From: an uncultured Bacteroidales bacterium
Lineage (GTDB): Bacteria; Bacteroidota; Bacteroidia; Bacteroidales; Bacteroidaceae
DNA length: 64,000 bases
Assembly (NCBI GenBank): GCA_902799685.1
Contig: CADCBO010000008.1
Coordinates: 1-64,000, forward strand
Direction: 5' to 3'
Made by a program: the position numbers and the translations under genes. Positions within the stretch are counted from its first letter, which is position 1. Every line of letters begins with the position of its first letter. The notes under the pieces were generated by a model that did no database searches, was not told the DNA's origin, and saw only the letters and a list, made by a program, of their open reading frames with translations. Below are positions 13,831 through 22,597 of the stretch, piece by piece.

Positions 13831-14952
13831 ATGATTACAGCTGAACAACTCAAAGACGTACTTGACCGCACCGAGGCCCTTAAACGCTATCTGAACATTG
13901 ACTCCAAGCTTATTCAGGTTGAGGAGGAACAGTTGCGCACCCAGGCTCCAGGATTCTGGGATGATCCCAAGAAGGCAGAGATCCAGATGAAGAAGGTAAA
14001 AGACCTTCAGGGTTGGATTGACGGGTACAAGCAAGTAAAGGCGTTGACTGATGAGTTGCAGCTGGCCATGGATTTCTATAAGGAGGAACTGGTGACAGAA
14101 CAGGAGGTTGATGAGAATTATGCCAAAGCCCTTGAAGCCGTGGAGTCATTGGAGCTCAAGAACATGCTTCGTGAGGAGGCTGACCAGATGGACTGCGTGC
14201 TTAAGATCAATTCCGGTGCCGGTGGTACGGAAAGTCAGGACTGGGCCCAGATGCTCATGCGCATGTATATGCGTTGGGGTGAGGAGAACAAATACAAGGT
14301 TACGGTTGCCAACCTTCAGGATGGTGATGAAGCCGGAATCAAGCAGGTGACCATGGAGATAGAGGGACCGTTTGCATACGGTTACCTGAAGGGTGAGAAC
14401 GGAGTTCACCGTTTGGTACGTGTTTCGCCTTACAATGCGCAGGGCAAGCGCATGACATCATTTGCCAGTGTATTTGTCACTCCGCTTATTGATGACTCCA
14501 TAGAGGTTGACATAAATCCGGCGCTTATGAGTTGGGATACATTCCGCAGCGGCGGTGCCGGCGGTCAGAATGTGAACAAGGTTGAATCCGGAGTACGTCT
14601 GCGCTATCAGTTCAAGGATCCATATACCGGTGCCGAGGAGGAGATTCTCATAGAGAACACCGAGACCCGTGACCAGCCCAAGAACAAGGAGCGTGCCCTG
14701 CAGCACCTGCGTTCCATCCTGTATGACAAGGAGCTGCAGCACCGCATGGCCGAGCAGGAGAAGATAGAGGCAGGTAAGAAAAAGATAGAATGGGGATCAC
14801 AGATACGCTCATACGTGTTTGATGACCGTCGTGTAAAGGATCATCGCACGGGTTACCAGACATCCGATGTGAACGGTGTCATGGACGGTCACATAGACGG
14901 ATTCATCAAATCTTACCTTATGTCGTTTGCCGAATCACAGAATCAACAGTAA
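13831..14952 (+). CDS. prfB: Peptide chain release factor 2
   Basis: RF2 (373 residues) recognises UGA and UAA stop codons and releases the finished peptide. The catalytic GGQ motif is present in SGGAGGQNVNKVESGVRLRY. The codon-recognition tripeptide reads SPY (RVSPYNAQGKRMTSF) where E. coli has SPF. The frame is open from 13708, but MITAEQLKDVLDRTEALKRY at 13831 is the natural start. There is no programmed +1 frameshift: the site that reads CTT TGA C in E. coli is CTG AAC here, and the frame is continuous. Confidence 0.95.
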   Translation: MITAEQLKDVLDRTEALKRYLNIDSKLIQVEEEQLRTQAPGFWDDPKKAEIQMKKVKDLQGWIDGYKQVKALTDELQLAMDFYKEELVTEQEVDENYAKALEAVESLELKNMLREEADQMDCVLKINSGAGGTESQDWAQMLMRMYMRWGEENKYKVTVANLQDGDEAGIKQVTMEIEGPFAYGYLKGENGVHRLVRVSPYNAQGKRMTSFASVFVTPLIDDSIEVDINPALMSWDTFRSGGAGGQNVNKVESGVRLRYQFKDPYTGAEEEILIENTETRDQPKNKERALQHLRSILYDKELQHRMAEQEKIEAGKKKIEWGSQIRSYVFDDRRVKDHRTGYQTSDVNGVMDGHIDGFIKSYLMSFAESQNQQ

Positions 14953-14979
14953 TTTCCAATAAATCCAATCACTAATACT

Positions 14980-15459
14980 ATGTCCATAGAGATTGAACGT
15001 AAGTTTCTGGTCAAGAATGAATCCTATCGTACACAGGCATTCAGTTATTATGACATTCTGCAGGGTTATATCGCCCATGAGAACGGTCGTTCCGTACGTG
15101 TGCGCATTACTGACAAGGAGGCTATCCTGACCATCAAAGGTCCTTCGGACGGCAAGGGCATGAGCCGTTACGAGTGGAACCATCTTATTCCGGTAGAAGA
15201 TGCCCGTGAGCTTTTTGAACTGCACCAGAGCGGTGCAATTGAGAAACGCCGTTATCTTGTACACAGCGGTCCTCATGTATTTGAGGTGGATGAATTCCAC
15301 GGTGAAAACGAGGGTCTAGTAATGGCGGAGGTTGAGTTGAGTTCAGAAGGCGAGACATTCATCAAGCCTGACTTCATAGGCAAGGAGGTTACGGGCGACC
15401 ACCGTTATTACAACGCTTATCTGGCAGCTAATCCCTACAAGACCTGGAACAAGGATTGA
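14980..15459 (+). CDS. CYTH domain protein (triphosphate tunnel metalloenzyme)
   Basis: This 159-residue protein begins with the CYTH signature IEIERKFLV (ExExK) followed by basic tunnel residues such as RSVRVRITDKEAILTIKG. Members hydrolyse triphosphates, commonly inorganic triphosphate. The substrate here is not determinable from sequence. The gene ends with TGA at 15457-15459, and the convergent VanZ gene's stop codon begins at the very next base, with no terminator between them. Confidence 0.85.
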   Translation: MSIEIERKFLVKNESYRTQAFSYYDILQGYIAHENGRSVRVRITDKEAILTIKGPSDGKGMSRYEWNHLIPVEDARELFELHQSGAIEKRRYLVHSGPHVFEVDEFHGENEGLVMAEVELSSEGETFIKPDFIGKEVTGDHRYYNAYLAANPYKTWNKD

Positions 15460-15846
15460 TTATCCTTTGCGGGAAATGACGCGGCGAAGCAGGAAGTAGC
15501 CTATGGCTGCCCCGGCCAACACACCTACCGTATCGGCCACAAGGTCAATCCAGTCACCGCTGCGGTTTTGGGTCAGGAAGGCCTGGGCCAGTTCCATAAC
15601 CCCACCCAATGCAATGGGAGCAATAATACCCAACGTTATTATCCTGACTCTGTCAAGACTTGCGTGGTGACGCAGGTATTCAATCCAGATTACAAGTTCC
15701 AGTCCTCCATACATACAGACATGAGCTATCTTGTCTATGAAAGAGACCGTGTCCAGTTTCGTCTCGGGAGGATTGAACAGTGACAGGAACACAATGGCAG
15801 CTATGACCAGCAGTGAGAACGGATATTTCCTGATGAATCTTATCAT
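15460..15846 (-). CDS. VanZ family membrane protein
   Basis: The 128-residue protein has four predicted membrane segments (about residues 8-25, 40-58, 67-85 and 103-122) and the VanZ-like features SFIDKIAHVCMYGGLE and GDWIDLVADTVGVLAGA, with acidic residues between helices. VanZ-like proteins are linked to glycopeptide resistance in a few Gram-positives. In Bacteroidota the role is unknown, so this is a family call only. A TAATTTTG box at 15851-15858 stands only 4 bp before the ATG. Confidence 0.82.
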   Translation of the reverse strand: MIRFIRKYPFSLLVIAAIVFLSLFNPPETKLDTVSFIDKIAHVCMYGGLELVIWIEYLRHHASLDRVRIITLGIIAPIALGGVMELAQAFLTQNRSGDWIDLVADTVGVLAGAAIGYFLLRRVISRKG

Positions 15847-15878
15847 GGCGCAAAATTAACCAATTATACCGTAACACA

Positions 15879-16661
15879 ATGTCTAAAGACCATTTCTATT
15901 TCAGCCGTAATGACCGCATAGTGGCGTTGGTTCTGATAGCGGTTATTGTTATTCTCAATCTAATCCGAATGCGCGGTCATGATGCGGTTCCGGATACTGA
16001 GTCAAAGGCCGATTCCGTGATACAGGTCCGTAAAGAGGAACCTGCACCTAAACGTAACGCTTCAAGGAGCAGGCCATCTGCAGACAGCGTCAGGTCCGGC
16101 AGCAGTCGTACTGTTTCTTCCCGTTCCACCGCAGGATACAGGTCACGTTCGCCTTCTGATTACAAGGATACGGTCCGAAGGAGAGAATACGTAAATGACA
16201 CTGTGCGGAAATATCTTTATGTACAGGACAATTTAAATGTAAACCGTTACTCTTCCAAGCAAAGTCCGTCCTCACCTCTTGACCTGAATGCATTGGACAG
16301 TGCGCAACTGGTCCTGCTTCCTGGAATAGGTCCTGTTTTTGCATCAAGGATAGTCAGATACAGGGAACAGTTGGGAGGATTCGCCTCAACTATGCAGCTT
16401 ACGGAGATAAATGGTTTGCCGGATTCACTGATGAAATGGTTCATCATATCAGATACCATTCCGCTTGAAAAGATAGAGGTTAACAAAGGAACGCTAAATG
16501 AGCTTAGACGGCATCCTTACATAAATTTCTATCAGGCAAGGGCAATAGTTGAACTACGCAGGGAACGCGGTAACATAAAAAGTCCCGAGCAGCTCTCCCT
16601 TCTTGAGGAGTTTACCGCTCAGGACATTGAAAGGCTCAAACCCTATCTGGATTTCAGATAA
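15879..16661 (+). CDS. Membrane-anchored helix-hairpin-helix (ComEA-like) protein
   Basis: The 260-residue protein has an N-terminal membrane segment (about residues 15-31), then a basic Ser/Arg-rich linker (about 45-125). Two helix-hairpin-helix units follow: LDLNALDSAQLVLLPGIGP with a GIGP hairpin, and IEVNKGTLNELRRHPYI. This layout resembles ComEA, which binds incoming DNA at the outer face of the inner membrane, so DNA binding or uptake is a reasonable guess. Competence partners are not in the window. It converges on the phosphatase gene with a 9-bp gap. Confidence 0.82.
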   Translation: MSKDHFYFSRNDRIVALVLIAVIVILNLIRMRGHDAVPDTESKADSVIQVRKEEPAPKRNASRSRPSADSVRSGSSRTVSSRSTAGYRSRSPSDYKDTVRRREYVNDTVRKYLYVQDNLNVNRYSSKQSPSSPLDLNALDSAQLVLLPGIGPVFASRIVRYREQLGGFASTMQLTEINGLPDSLMKWFIISDTIPLEKIEVNKGTLNELRRHPYINFYQARAIVELRRERGNIKSPEQLSLLEEFTAQDIERLKPYLDFR

Positions 16662-16670
16662 TAACTATAA

Positions 16671-18071
16671 TCAGTATCCGGCCAGTTTCTTTATCTTCAT
16701 GGGGATCTCTGTGTTGTCCATCTGGCCTGTAAACTGCTCAGCACCTGCGCCAATGGCAAATACTGGGACGTATCCACCGGAATGAGTTCCTGTACCCCAG
16801 CTTATCTGAGCTACCTCCGATATGATTCTGGTTGCCTCATCGGACATCTTGTCCACCTTGTAGTACTCTTCTTCCTTGAGTTCTCCCGGTCCCATTCCGA
16901 AAGTCTCAACGTATGTGCTGCGCAGTTTGTCAGTCTGGCGGTCGCTGAGTTTTACCTTGTCCCAGAATCCGAAGTGTTGTTTCAGTTCCTCCTGAACCTC
17001 ATCCCAGGTCAGGATGTCACCTATCTCACGGCCTTTTTTCTCCAGGTAAGTTGAGAACTCACCCTCACTCATGTCCTGATACTGGAGAACCTGGCTGTTC
17101 AAACGGTATGCACCGTTGCTCAGACCCATAGCGCCCGTTTCATGGTCGGCAGTAACAATAATGAGTGTCTCTTTCTTGTGCTTGAGATAGAAGTCATATG
17201 CAATCTTTATGGCATTGTCAAAGTCTATGGTCTCCTGAATGGTGGTCGCTGCATCATTGCCGTGGCAGGCCATATCAATCTTGCCGCCCTCCATCATCAT
17301 GAAGAAGCCTTTCTTGGGGTCTTTCATCATAAAGTCTATTGCAGCAGCAGTTATCTCGGAGAGTGTCATCTCGCCTTCCTTGCGGTCAATAGCGTATGAC
17401 AGATAATGGTCACTGTTGGGATTCTTTTCCAGCAGAAGCATCTTGTTTGAGCCTGATGCCTTGGATTTATAGTCTGAATATCCGCGTGCTATGGTGTAGC
17501 CGGCTTTTTCCGCCTGGATATAGTTGCCTTCATCGGAATTGTCTTTGGTGAAGGGTGTGTGGAAATCAGCTCCTCCAAAAAATTCAAAGCCGGATTCCGT
17601 AAGCTGAATACCTATCTCGTGGTAATTGTTACGGCTGGCCTGATGAGCATAGAATACTCCAGGAGTGGCATGGTCAATACATACGGTAGTGCCAATGGCC
17701 ACGCGAACACCTTTGTCATGTGCCATTTCAGCGATTGATTTGCAGGGAGTCTCCTTGTCGGGCAGCATGCCAAGAACGTTGTTGTCAGTCTTCTGGCCGG
17801 AGGCGAGTGCCGTGCCTGCCGCTGAACTGTCGGTCACGTATGAATTGGCGGAATGGGTAATGACATATCCCGAATAAGGGAATCCTGCAAACAAGAGTGG
17901 CTTGTATCCTAGTTTGCCTCCAACATCGGAAAGATAGTATTGGGTAGCCATGACCTGGTTCACGCCCATACCATCGCCGATAAAGTAAAACACATACTTG
18001 GGTCCTTTCTTGGCCGATGCTGTAAAGACAATCAGCATCATGGCCATAATCATTGTAATCCTTTTTCGCAT
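16671..18071 (-). CDS. Alkaline phosphatase, secreted
   Basis: The 466-residue enzyme has a signal peptide (cleavage near TASAKKG) and the PhoA-type active site. FIGDGMG carries the metal-binding Asp, VTDSSAAGTALASGQ the catalytic serine region, TADHETGAMG the metal ligands, and GTHSGGYVPVFA the C-terminal His. It releases inorganic phosphate from phosphomonoesters in the periplasm. The cyclophilin gene ends 22 bp upstream on the same strand, so the two may form an operon with a periplasmic theme. No Pho box was identified. Confidence 0.9.
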   Translation of the reverse strand: MRKRITMIMAMMLIVFTASAKKGPKYVFYFIGDGMGVNQVMATQYYLSDVGGKLGYKPLLFAGFPYSGYVITHSANSYVTDSSAAGTALASGQKTDNNVLGMLPDKETPCKSIAEMAHDKGVRVAIGTTVCIDHATPGVFYAHQASRNNYHEIGIQLTESGFEFFGGADFHTPFTKDNSDEGNYIQAEKAGYTIARGYSDYKSKASGSNKMLLLEKNPNSDHYLSYAIDRKEGEMTLSEITAAAIDFMMKDPKKGFFMMMEGGKIDMACHGNDAATTIQETIDFDNAIKIAYDFYLKHKKETLIIVTADHETGAMGLSNGAYRLNSQVLQYQDMSEGEFSTYLEKKGREIGDILTWDEVQEELKQHFGFWDKVKLSDRQTDKLRSTYVETFGMGPGELKEEEYYKVDKMSDEATRIISEVAQISWGTGTHSGGYVPVFAIGAGAEQFTGQMDNTEIPMKIKKLAGY

Positions 18072-18093
18072 AAGTCAGTAATTGTTATGTTGA

Positions 18094-18939
18094 TCATTTG
18101 ATTATTTCCATTGTTAATATGCGTATGTCCTTGCGCGGACGGTCACGTGTATCCGTTCCGGCGTTTTCAATCTTCTCCACCACTTTCATTCCGTCAATAA
18201 CCTCACCGAATACAGTATAATCGTTGTCCAGGAACGGAGTTCCACCCTCTTTCGTATAAGCGTTGACCTGCTCTTGGGTGAACTTGAACGGTTCCTGTTC
18301 CTTTAATATCTGATTGGTCTTGAGATTGAGCTCTTCCTGAAGTTTCATAATCCCGTCATTGTCACCGGTCAGCTGCATACTCCTGATTGAATCCATGTTC
18401 TGGGCAACGAGTCTGTCAAATATTCCCCGACCCTGCCTTTGGCGGCTCTGCTGCTCCATATCCTGAAGTTCATACTTGTCATATGTCCTGCCAGTCACGA
18501 TATAGAACTGTGATCCTGATGATTCACGTTCGGGATTCACCTGATCTGCCTGGCGGGCGGCACTCAAGGCTCCCCGCTTGTGGAAATATTTGGGATAAAC
18601 GAACTCTGCCGGTATGGTATAGCCAGGTCCGCCAGCCCCTAGCTGGGCGTACTTTTCGGCATTTCTGGATTCGGGGTCACCACCCTGTATCATGAAATCC
18701 TTTATCACACGATGGAACAGAAGGCTGTCATAGAAGTGTTCCTGTACCAGTTTTATGAAATTGTCCCTGTGTTTGGGCGTTTCATTGTAAAGCTTGATGG
18801 TTATATCGCCCAAGGTGGTCTTGATAAGTATCCTGGTCTCATTTTCTGCAGACTGGGCATGGGCGTTCTGCGAAGAGCTGCCTCCGCAGGAGTTGATTGT
18901 TGCTGCCATTAGAATAAGTGCTATAAGTTTGTATTTCAT
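18094..18939 (-). CDS. Cyclophilin-type peptidyl-prolyl cis-trans isomerase, lipoprotein
   Basis: This 281-residue protein has a lipobox TINSCGG (Cys18) and a cyclophilin domain. Key segments are LLFHRVIKDFMIQGGDP, with the catalytic Arg in FHRV, and SSGSQFYIVTG. The domain is interrupted by an insertion of about 80 residues (roughly 165-240) before the final strand set YTVFGEVIDGMKVVEKI. It should catalyse proline isomerisation during folding of exported proteins. It lies upstream of the alkaline phosphatase gene. Confidence 0.9.
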   Translation of the reverse strand: MKYKLIALILMAATINSCGGSSSQNAHAQSAENETRILIKTTLGDITIKLYNETPKHRDNFIKLVQEHFYDSLLFHRVIKDFMIQGGDPESRNAEKYAQLGAGGPGYTIPAEFVYPKYFHKRGALSAARQADQVNPERESSGSQFYIVTGRTYDKYELQDMEQQSRQRQGRGIFDRLVAQNMDSIRSMQLTGDNDGIMKLQEELNLKTNQILKEQEPFKFTQEQVNAYTKEGGTPFLDNDYTVFGEVIDGMKVVEKIENAGTDTRDRPRKDIRILTMEIIK

Positions 18940-18961
18940 ATAATTGGTCCCTATCTTATCA

Positions 18962-18969
18962 CAAAGGTA
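18962..18969 (-). promoter_or_regulatory. Candidate -7 box for cyclophilin gene
   Basis: Minus-strand TACCTTTG matches TAnnTTTG, 22 bp before the ATG. It is part of a divergent promoter region with the ugd box at 18993-19000. No -33 box is evident. Confidence 0.4.
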
Positions 18970-18992
18970 ACCTATTTTTGTTACAAATGAAT

Positions 18993-19000
18993 TATCTTTG
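18993..19000 (+). promoter_or_regulatory. Candidate -7 box for ugd
   Basis: TATCTTTG matches TAnnTTTG, 30 bp before the ugd ATG at 19031. A TTTG lies at 18977-18980, but the spacing is too short for the usual 19-21 bp. Confidence 0.4.
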
Positions 19001-19030
19001 CAGCATCTTTAGGATTAAATTGGATTGAAC

Positions 19031-20302
19031 ATGAAGATAGCAGTAGCAGGAACAGGTTATGTGGGATTGTCTCTGGCCACTCTTCTGGCACAGAAGAATC
19101 ACGTTACAGCCGTTGATGTCGTTAAGGAGAAGGTTGATCTTATCAACAACCGTAAATCACCCATCCAGGATGACTATATAGAACAGTATCTGGCAGAGAA
19201 GGAACTGGACCTGACCGCCACATTGGACGGTGAAAAGGCCTATTCCGATGCGGATTTTGTTGTCATAGCCGCTCCTACCAATTATGACAGCAAGAAGAAT
19301 TTCTTTGACACCAGCCATGTTGAAGAGGTGATTGATCTGGTTCTTAAAGTCAACCCTGATGCCATAATGGTAATCAAATCAACCATCCCTGTAGGTTACA
19401 CTGAAAGCGTACGCGAGAAGTTCTCCTATCGTGAGCGCTTGCAGGACGGAACCATGAAGGTAGTAGTACCGAATATCATATTTGCACCGGAATTCCTGCG
19501 TGAGAGTAAGGCTCTTTATGACAACCTATATCCTTCCAGAATTATCGTTGGATTCGATAAAAACGTAAAGCGCCTTGAGGAGGCTGCCCATACCTTTGCA
19601 CGTCTGCTTCAGGAGGGAGCAATCAAGGAAAACATAGACACCCTCTATATGGGAACAACCGAGGCCGAGGCTGTCAAGTTGTTTGCCAACACCTATCTGG
19701 CCCTGCGCGTAAGCTTCTTCAATGAGCTTGACACATACGCCGAGATGAAAGGACTTGATACCCGTGCCATCATAGACGGCGTGGGCCTGGACCCCCGTAT
19801 CGGAAGCCATTACAACAACCCGTCATTCGGCTATGGTGGATACTGTCTGCCTAAGGACACTAAGCAGCTTCTTGCCAACTACAATGACGTACCAGAGAAC
19901 CTTATCCAGGCAATCGTTGACAGTAACCGCACCCGCAAGGATTTCATTGCAGACCGTGTATTGGAGAAGGCTGGTTATTATACCGCCAACAGCACATGGA
20001 ACGAGGCATCAGAAAAGGTAATAACCGTTGGTGTTTACCGTCTTACCATGAAGTCCAACTCCGATAATTTCCGTCAGAGTTCCATTCAGGGTGTGATGAA
20101 ACGTGTCAAGGCCAAGGGTGCTAAGGTTATCATCTACGAGCCTACCCTTAAGGACGGCGATACATTCTTTGGCAGTGAGGTGGTAAATAATCTGGACGAG
20201 TTCAAGCGCCGTTGCGATTCTATCATAGCCAACCGCTATGACTCCTGTCTGGATGATGTCCAGGACAAGGTCTATACCCGCGATTTATTCAGGAGAGACT
20301 AA
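19031..20302 (+). CDS. ugd: UDP-glucose 6-dehydrogenase / nucleotide-sugar dehydrogenase
   Basis: The 423-residue protein starts with the Rossmann NAD-binding motif [11 protein letters not shown]. It carries the catalytic cysteine in [15 protein letters not shown] (near residue 275). It fits UDP-glucose dehydrogenases, which oxidise UDP-glucose to UDP-glucuronate for capsule or LPS sugars; the exact sugar is not certain. The ATG at 19031 is preferred to the TTG at 19025 because it gives the canonical [12 protein letters not shown]. The last 18 bp overlap the convergent small membrane-protein gene. Confidence 0.9.
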   Translation: MKIAVAGTGYVGLSLATLLAQKNHVTAVDVVKEKVDLINNRKSPIQDDYIEQYLAEKELDLTATLDGEKAYSDADFVVIAAPTNYDSKKNFFDTSHVEEVIDLVLKVNPDAIMVIKSTIPVGYTESVREKFSYRERLQDGTMKVVVPNIIFAPEFLRESKALYDNLYPSRIIVGFDKNVKRLEEAAHTFARLLQEGAIKENIDTLYMGTTEAEAVKLFANTYLALRVSFFNELDTYAEMKGLDTRAIIDGVGLDPRIGSHYNNPSFGYGGYCLPKDTKQLLANYNDVPENLIQAIVDSNRTRKDFIADRVLEKAGYYTANSTWNEASEKVITVGVYRLTMKSNSDNFRQSSIQGVMKRVKAKGAKVIIYEPTLKDGDTFFGSEVVNNLDEFKRRCDSIIANRYDSCLDDVQDKVYTRDLFRRD

Positions 20303-20581
20303 TTTTTGTTCAGTCAGAGTATCTGTCTGTTCCGTTGTCGTGGTAGTTTGTTTTTCGGGACTGCTGTTCTTTTGTGTCAGCAGGTTGATGCTCATTATCA
20401 CAGCCATAAGGACAGCGGCTACAGCGGGCAGTCCTACTGCTACTGCCAGGATGGAGCGGCGGCGCCTGGCGGCGCGTTCACGGACGGCTTTAGTGCTCCA
20501 GAATGATTGCTGGTCCATTGTGGGGAGTTTCATTTCATAACCATCCAAACGCTCCTTGAATATGTCTTCAAACTGTTTCAT
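20285..20581 (-). CDS. Small membrane protein, probable anti-sigma partner of the ECF factor
   Basis: This 98-residue protein has a cytoplasmic N-terminal region with a basic stretch RERAARRRR (about 34-42), one transmembrane helix (about 44-68) and a short Thr/Glu-rich tail. No family was recognised. It is translationally coupled to the sigma factor gene (ATGA overlap at 20578-20581). A small single-pass protein directly behind an ECF sigma gene is usually its regulator. No zinc-binding anti-sigma motif (HxxxCxxC) is present. The function is inferred from position only. Confidence 0.7.
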   Translation of the reverse strand: MKQFEDIFKERLDGYEMKLPTMDQQSFWSTKAVRERAARRRRSILAVAVGLPAVAAVLMAVIMSINLLTQKNSSPEKQTTTTTEQTDTLTEQKLVSPE

Positions 20582-21132
20582 CTTCCTGTCCTTTTAAGAT
20601 AATCGTTAACGGCACTCTTAAGTTGAGTGCGGGCCTTGGCCAGAATGGATGCCGAACCTTTCTCTGTGATGCCGATTGCTGCAGCTATATCCTTATGGCT
20701 GAAACCGTCTATGCAGTACATGTTGAATACCGTACGCCTCACGGATGGCAGTGCTGCCACCATATCCAGCAGAGCCTGTGCCGGTATGTCGTCTGCAACA
20801 TCGTCATCGGTCTCCTGATTGCCAGGTTCCATTGCTGAATCGAGTGGTACTAGACGCAGCCTGCTCATCTGCCTGAGCCTGTCAATGACAACGTTGACTG
20901 TAAGGCGGCGCAGCCATGCGTAAAGGGATCCGTCACCGGAATAACTGAATGACTTGAAACTGTCCATGGCCTTGATCATAGCATCATGCATCAGGTCTTG
21001 AGCCTCGTCACGGTCTGAAACGTATCGGTAGCAGAGCGCATATAGGCGGGACGCATACTGCGCGTAGAGTTCGCCTTGCGCCTCCCTATTGCCTGCAGTA
21101 CACAAGCGGGCCAGTTCCTGCTCGGTTTTCAT
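20578..21132 (-). CDS. RNA polymerase sigma factor, ECF (sigma-70) family
   Basis: The 184-residue protein has region 2 (YAQYASRLYALCYRYVSDRDEAQDLMHDAMIKA, about 24-57) and region 4 (LPSVRRTVFNMYCIDGFSHKDIAAAIGI, about 128-156) joined by an acidic linker rich in Asp (about 105-120). It is predicted to direct polymerase to a small regulon. Its partner gene follows with a 4-bp overlap. The upstream 21133-21203 region holds its promoter, but no canonical -7 box was found, which would fit self-activation by the sigma factor. Confidence 0.9.
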   Translation of the reverse strand: MKTEQELARLCTAGNREAQGELYAQYASRLYALCYRYVSDRDEAQDLMHDAMIKAMDSFKSFSYSGDGSLYAWLRRLTVNVVIDRLRQMSRLRLVPLDSAMEPGNQETDDDVADDIPAQALLDMVAALPSVRRTVFNMYCIDGFSHKDIAAAIGITEKGSASILAKARTQLKSAVNDYLKRTGR

Positions 21133-21203
21133 CCTACTTTCAGCTGATCCGGTTATAGAACGTCAAGTTACGTGAAATACGTCCTTTCACCAAATATTTT
21201 TCT

Positions 21204-21265
21204 AACACATTGGGGACGGTTCTCAATGTGTTCGTTAACACAGGGAGAACCGTCCCCAATGTGTT
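21204..21265. repeat. Pair of inverted REP-like units (perfect 21-bp outer arms)
   Basis: AACACATTGGGGACGGTTC begins the left arm (21204-21224), and its exact reverse complement occupies 21245-21265. Each half also folds alone: ACACATTG (21205-21212) pairs with CAATGTGT (21224-21231), and a matching unit lies inverted at 21238-21264. The unit shares the core GGGACGGTTC and the ACACA...TGTGT ends with the repeats at 56613-56641 and 56804-56832. The right end overlaps the TAA stop codon (21265-21267) of the aminotransferase gene. Confidence 0.85.
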
Positions 21266-22590
21266 TAGCGGTGTGCGGCGTTGAAGAGGCGCAGTCGTTC
21301 CTCAAGGATGGGGAACTGGTCGTCGCGGATGTTTGATGCGCAGCCACGGATGCCTTGACGGGTACTGCCTGTGGATGAGAGCACTATTCCGCTGATACCA
21401 AAGTATAACAACTCATGCAGTAGTTGGCCTCCCTCCATGGGTGTGCCGTCAGGCAGGTTGTATCCGAAAGTGAAGAAGAATCCGTCACTGACAGGCTCCT
21501 CCAGATCCTTATCGTATGTGATGTTGAATCCGTTGCGCAACAGGGCGGCCTTGATCTTCTCGGTGCGGCGTGCATACTCGCGGATATCCTCGCGGAACTG
21601 ATAGGTACCGTCACATGCTGCCTTGAGCATAGCTGCCATTGCACACTGTACGGAATGGGTTACGCCCGATGACATTGCGTAAAGCATATCGTATGCATAG
21701 ACTGCTCCAAAGCGTGAGATGTTGTAACGCTTCTGCAGAGTTTCAAAATGACGTTCATAAAGCTTGTCCGATATGCAGGCCACGGCAATACGTTCACCTG
21801 CGTAGCTGAATATCTTGCTGCCGCTGAGCATCATGATGTAATTGTCGGTGTAGTGTGATACGCTCACCTGGTAGGGAGCCTTGAAGGGAATGCCCAGGCC
21901 CTCGCGGCGAAAATCCATGGTCATGTAAGCAAGGTCCTCCAGTATGATGGTATCATATTTTGTAGCCAATTCACCGATGGTTTTTATCTCACTCTCGGTA
22001 AGACACATCCAACTGGGGTTGTTGGGGTTGCTGTAAACAATGCAGCATATGTTGCCCTGCTTGAGGTAACTTTCCAGTTTGGGACCTAGTTTCTCTGCGC
22101 GGTAGTCGGCCACGTCAAACTGGGCTGTCTTGACACCCATTACCTGAGCCTGCATCTTCTGTACGGGGAATCCCGGATCCACATAGAGGATGGTGTCCTT
22201 CTTGGGGTCTACCTGTGAGCAGAGAAGGAATGCGGCAAATGTTCCCTGCATGGCACCGCATGTGGGGGTACAGTGACCGGGCAGTATGTCGGTGTTGATG
22301 AATGCCTTTACAAAACGGGCTGCCTGCTCCTTGAGTTCGGGGATACCTTCTATGTTGGGATACTTTGAAGCTACACCGCGGTCCAGTGCTTCTTTTTGCG
22401 CCTTGATGCCTACAGCCGATGGCGGTATGCCGGGAACACCCATCTCAAAATGGATGAACTCCTGACCGGTAACTTTCTCGGCATTAAGCTCACAAGCCAG
22501 CACCTGGCGGATGGAGGCCTTGTTGAGGTCACGTACCTCTATACTCTCAAGATAATCGTCAATGACGTTTGCAGGAATCAGCGTTTTCAT
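21265..22590 (-). CDS. PLP-dependent aminotransferase (class I/II), aromatic substrate likely
   Basis: This fold-type I aminotransferase of 441 residues carries the PLP-lysine segment MLSGSKIFSYAGERIAVA and the substrate/PLP motifs YSNPNNPSW and LEDLAYMTMDFR. It lies at the end of a cluster with iorAB and a phenylacetate-CoA ligase-like gene. The likely reaction is therefore interconversion of an aromatic amino acid and its aryl-pyruvate. The ATG at 22590 is preferred: it follows the iorB stop by 7 bp, whereas the TTG at 22623 would overlap iorB. Its stop codon abuts the REP-like pair. Confidence 0.85.
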   Translation of the reverse strand: MKTLIPANVIDDYLESIEVRDLNKASIRQVLACELNAEKVTGQEFIHFEMGVPGIPPSAVGIKAQKEALDRGVASKYPNIEGIPELKEQAARFVKAFINTDILPGHCTPTCGAMQGTFAAFLLCSQVDPKKDTILYVDPGFPVQKMQAQVMGVKTAQFDVADYRAEKLGPKLESYLKQGNICCIVYSNPNNPSWMCLTESEIKTIGELATKYDTIILEDLAYMTMDFRREGLGIPFKAPYQVSVSHYTDNYIMMLSGSKIFSYAGERIAVACISDKLYERHFETLQKRYNISRFGAVYAYDMLYAMSSGVTHSVQCAMAAMLKAACDGTYQFREDIREYARRTEKIKAALLRNGFNITYDKDLEEPVSDGFFFTFGYNLPDGTPMEGGQLLHELLYFGISGIVLSSTGSTRQGIRGCASNIRDDQFPILEERLRLFNAAHR

Positions 22591-22597
22591 CGGTTCT

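Noticed and set aside
16671..18071. A Pho-box operator before the alkaline phosphatase gene
   Set aside because: The 22-bp gap upstream contains no recognisable direct repeats.
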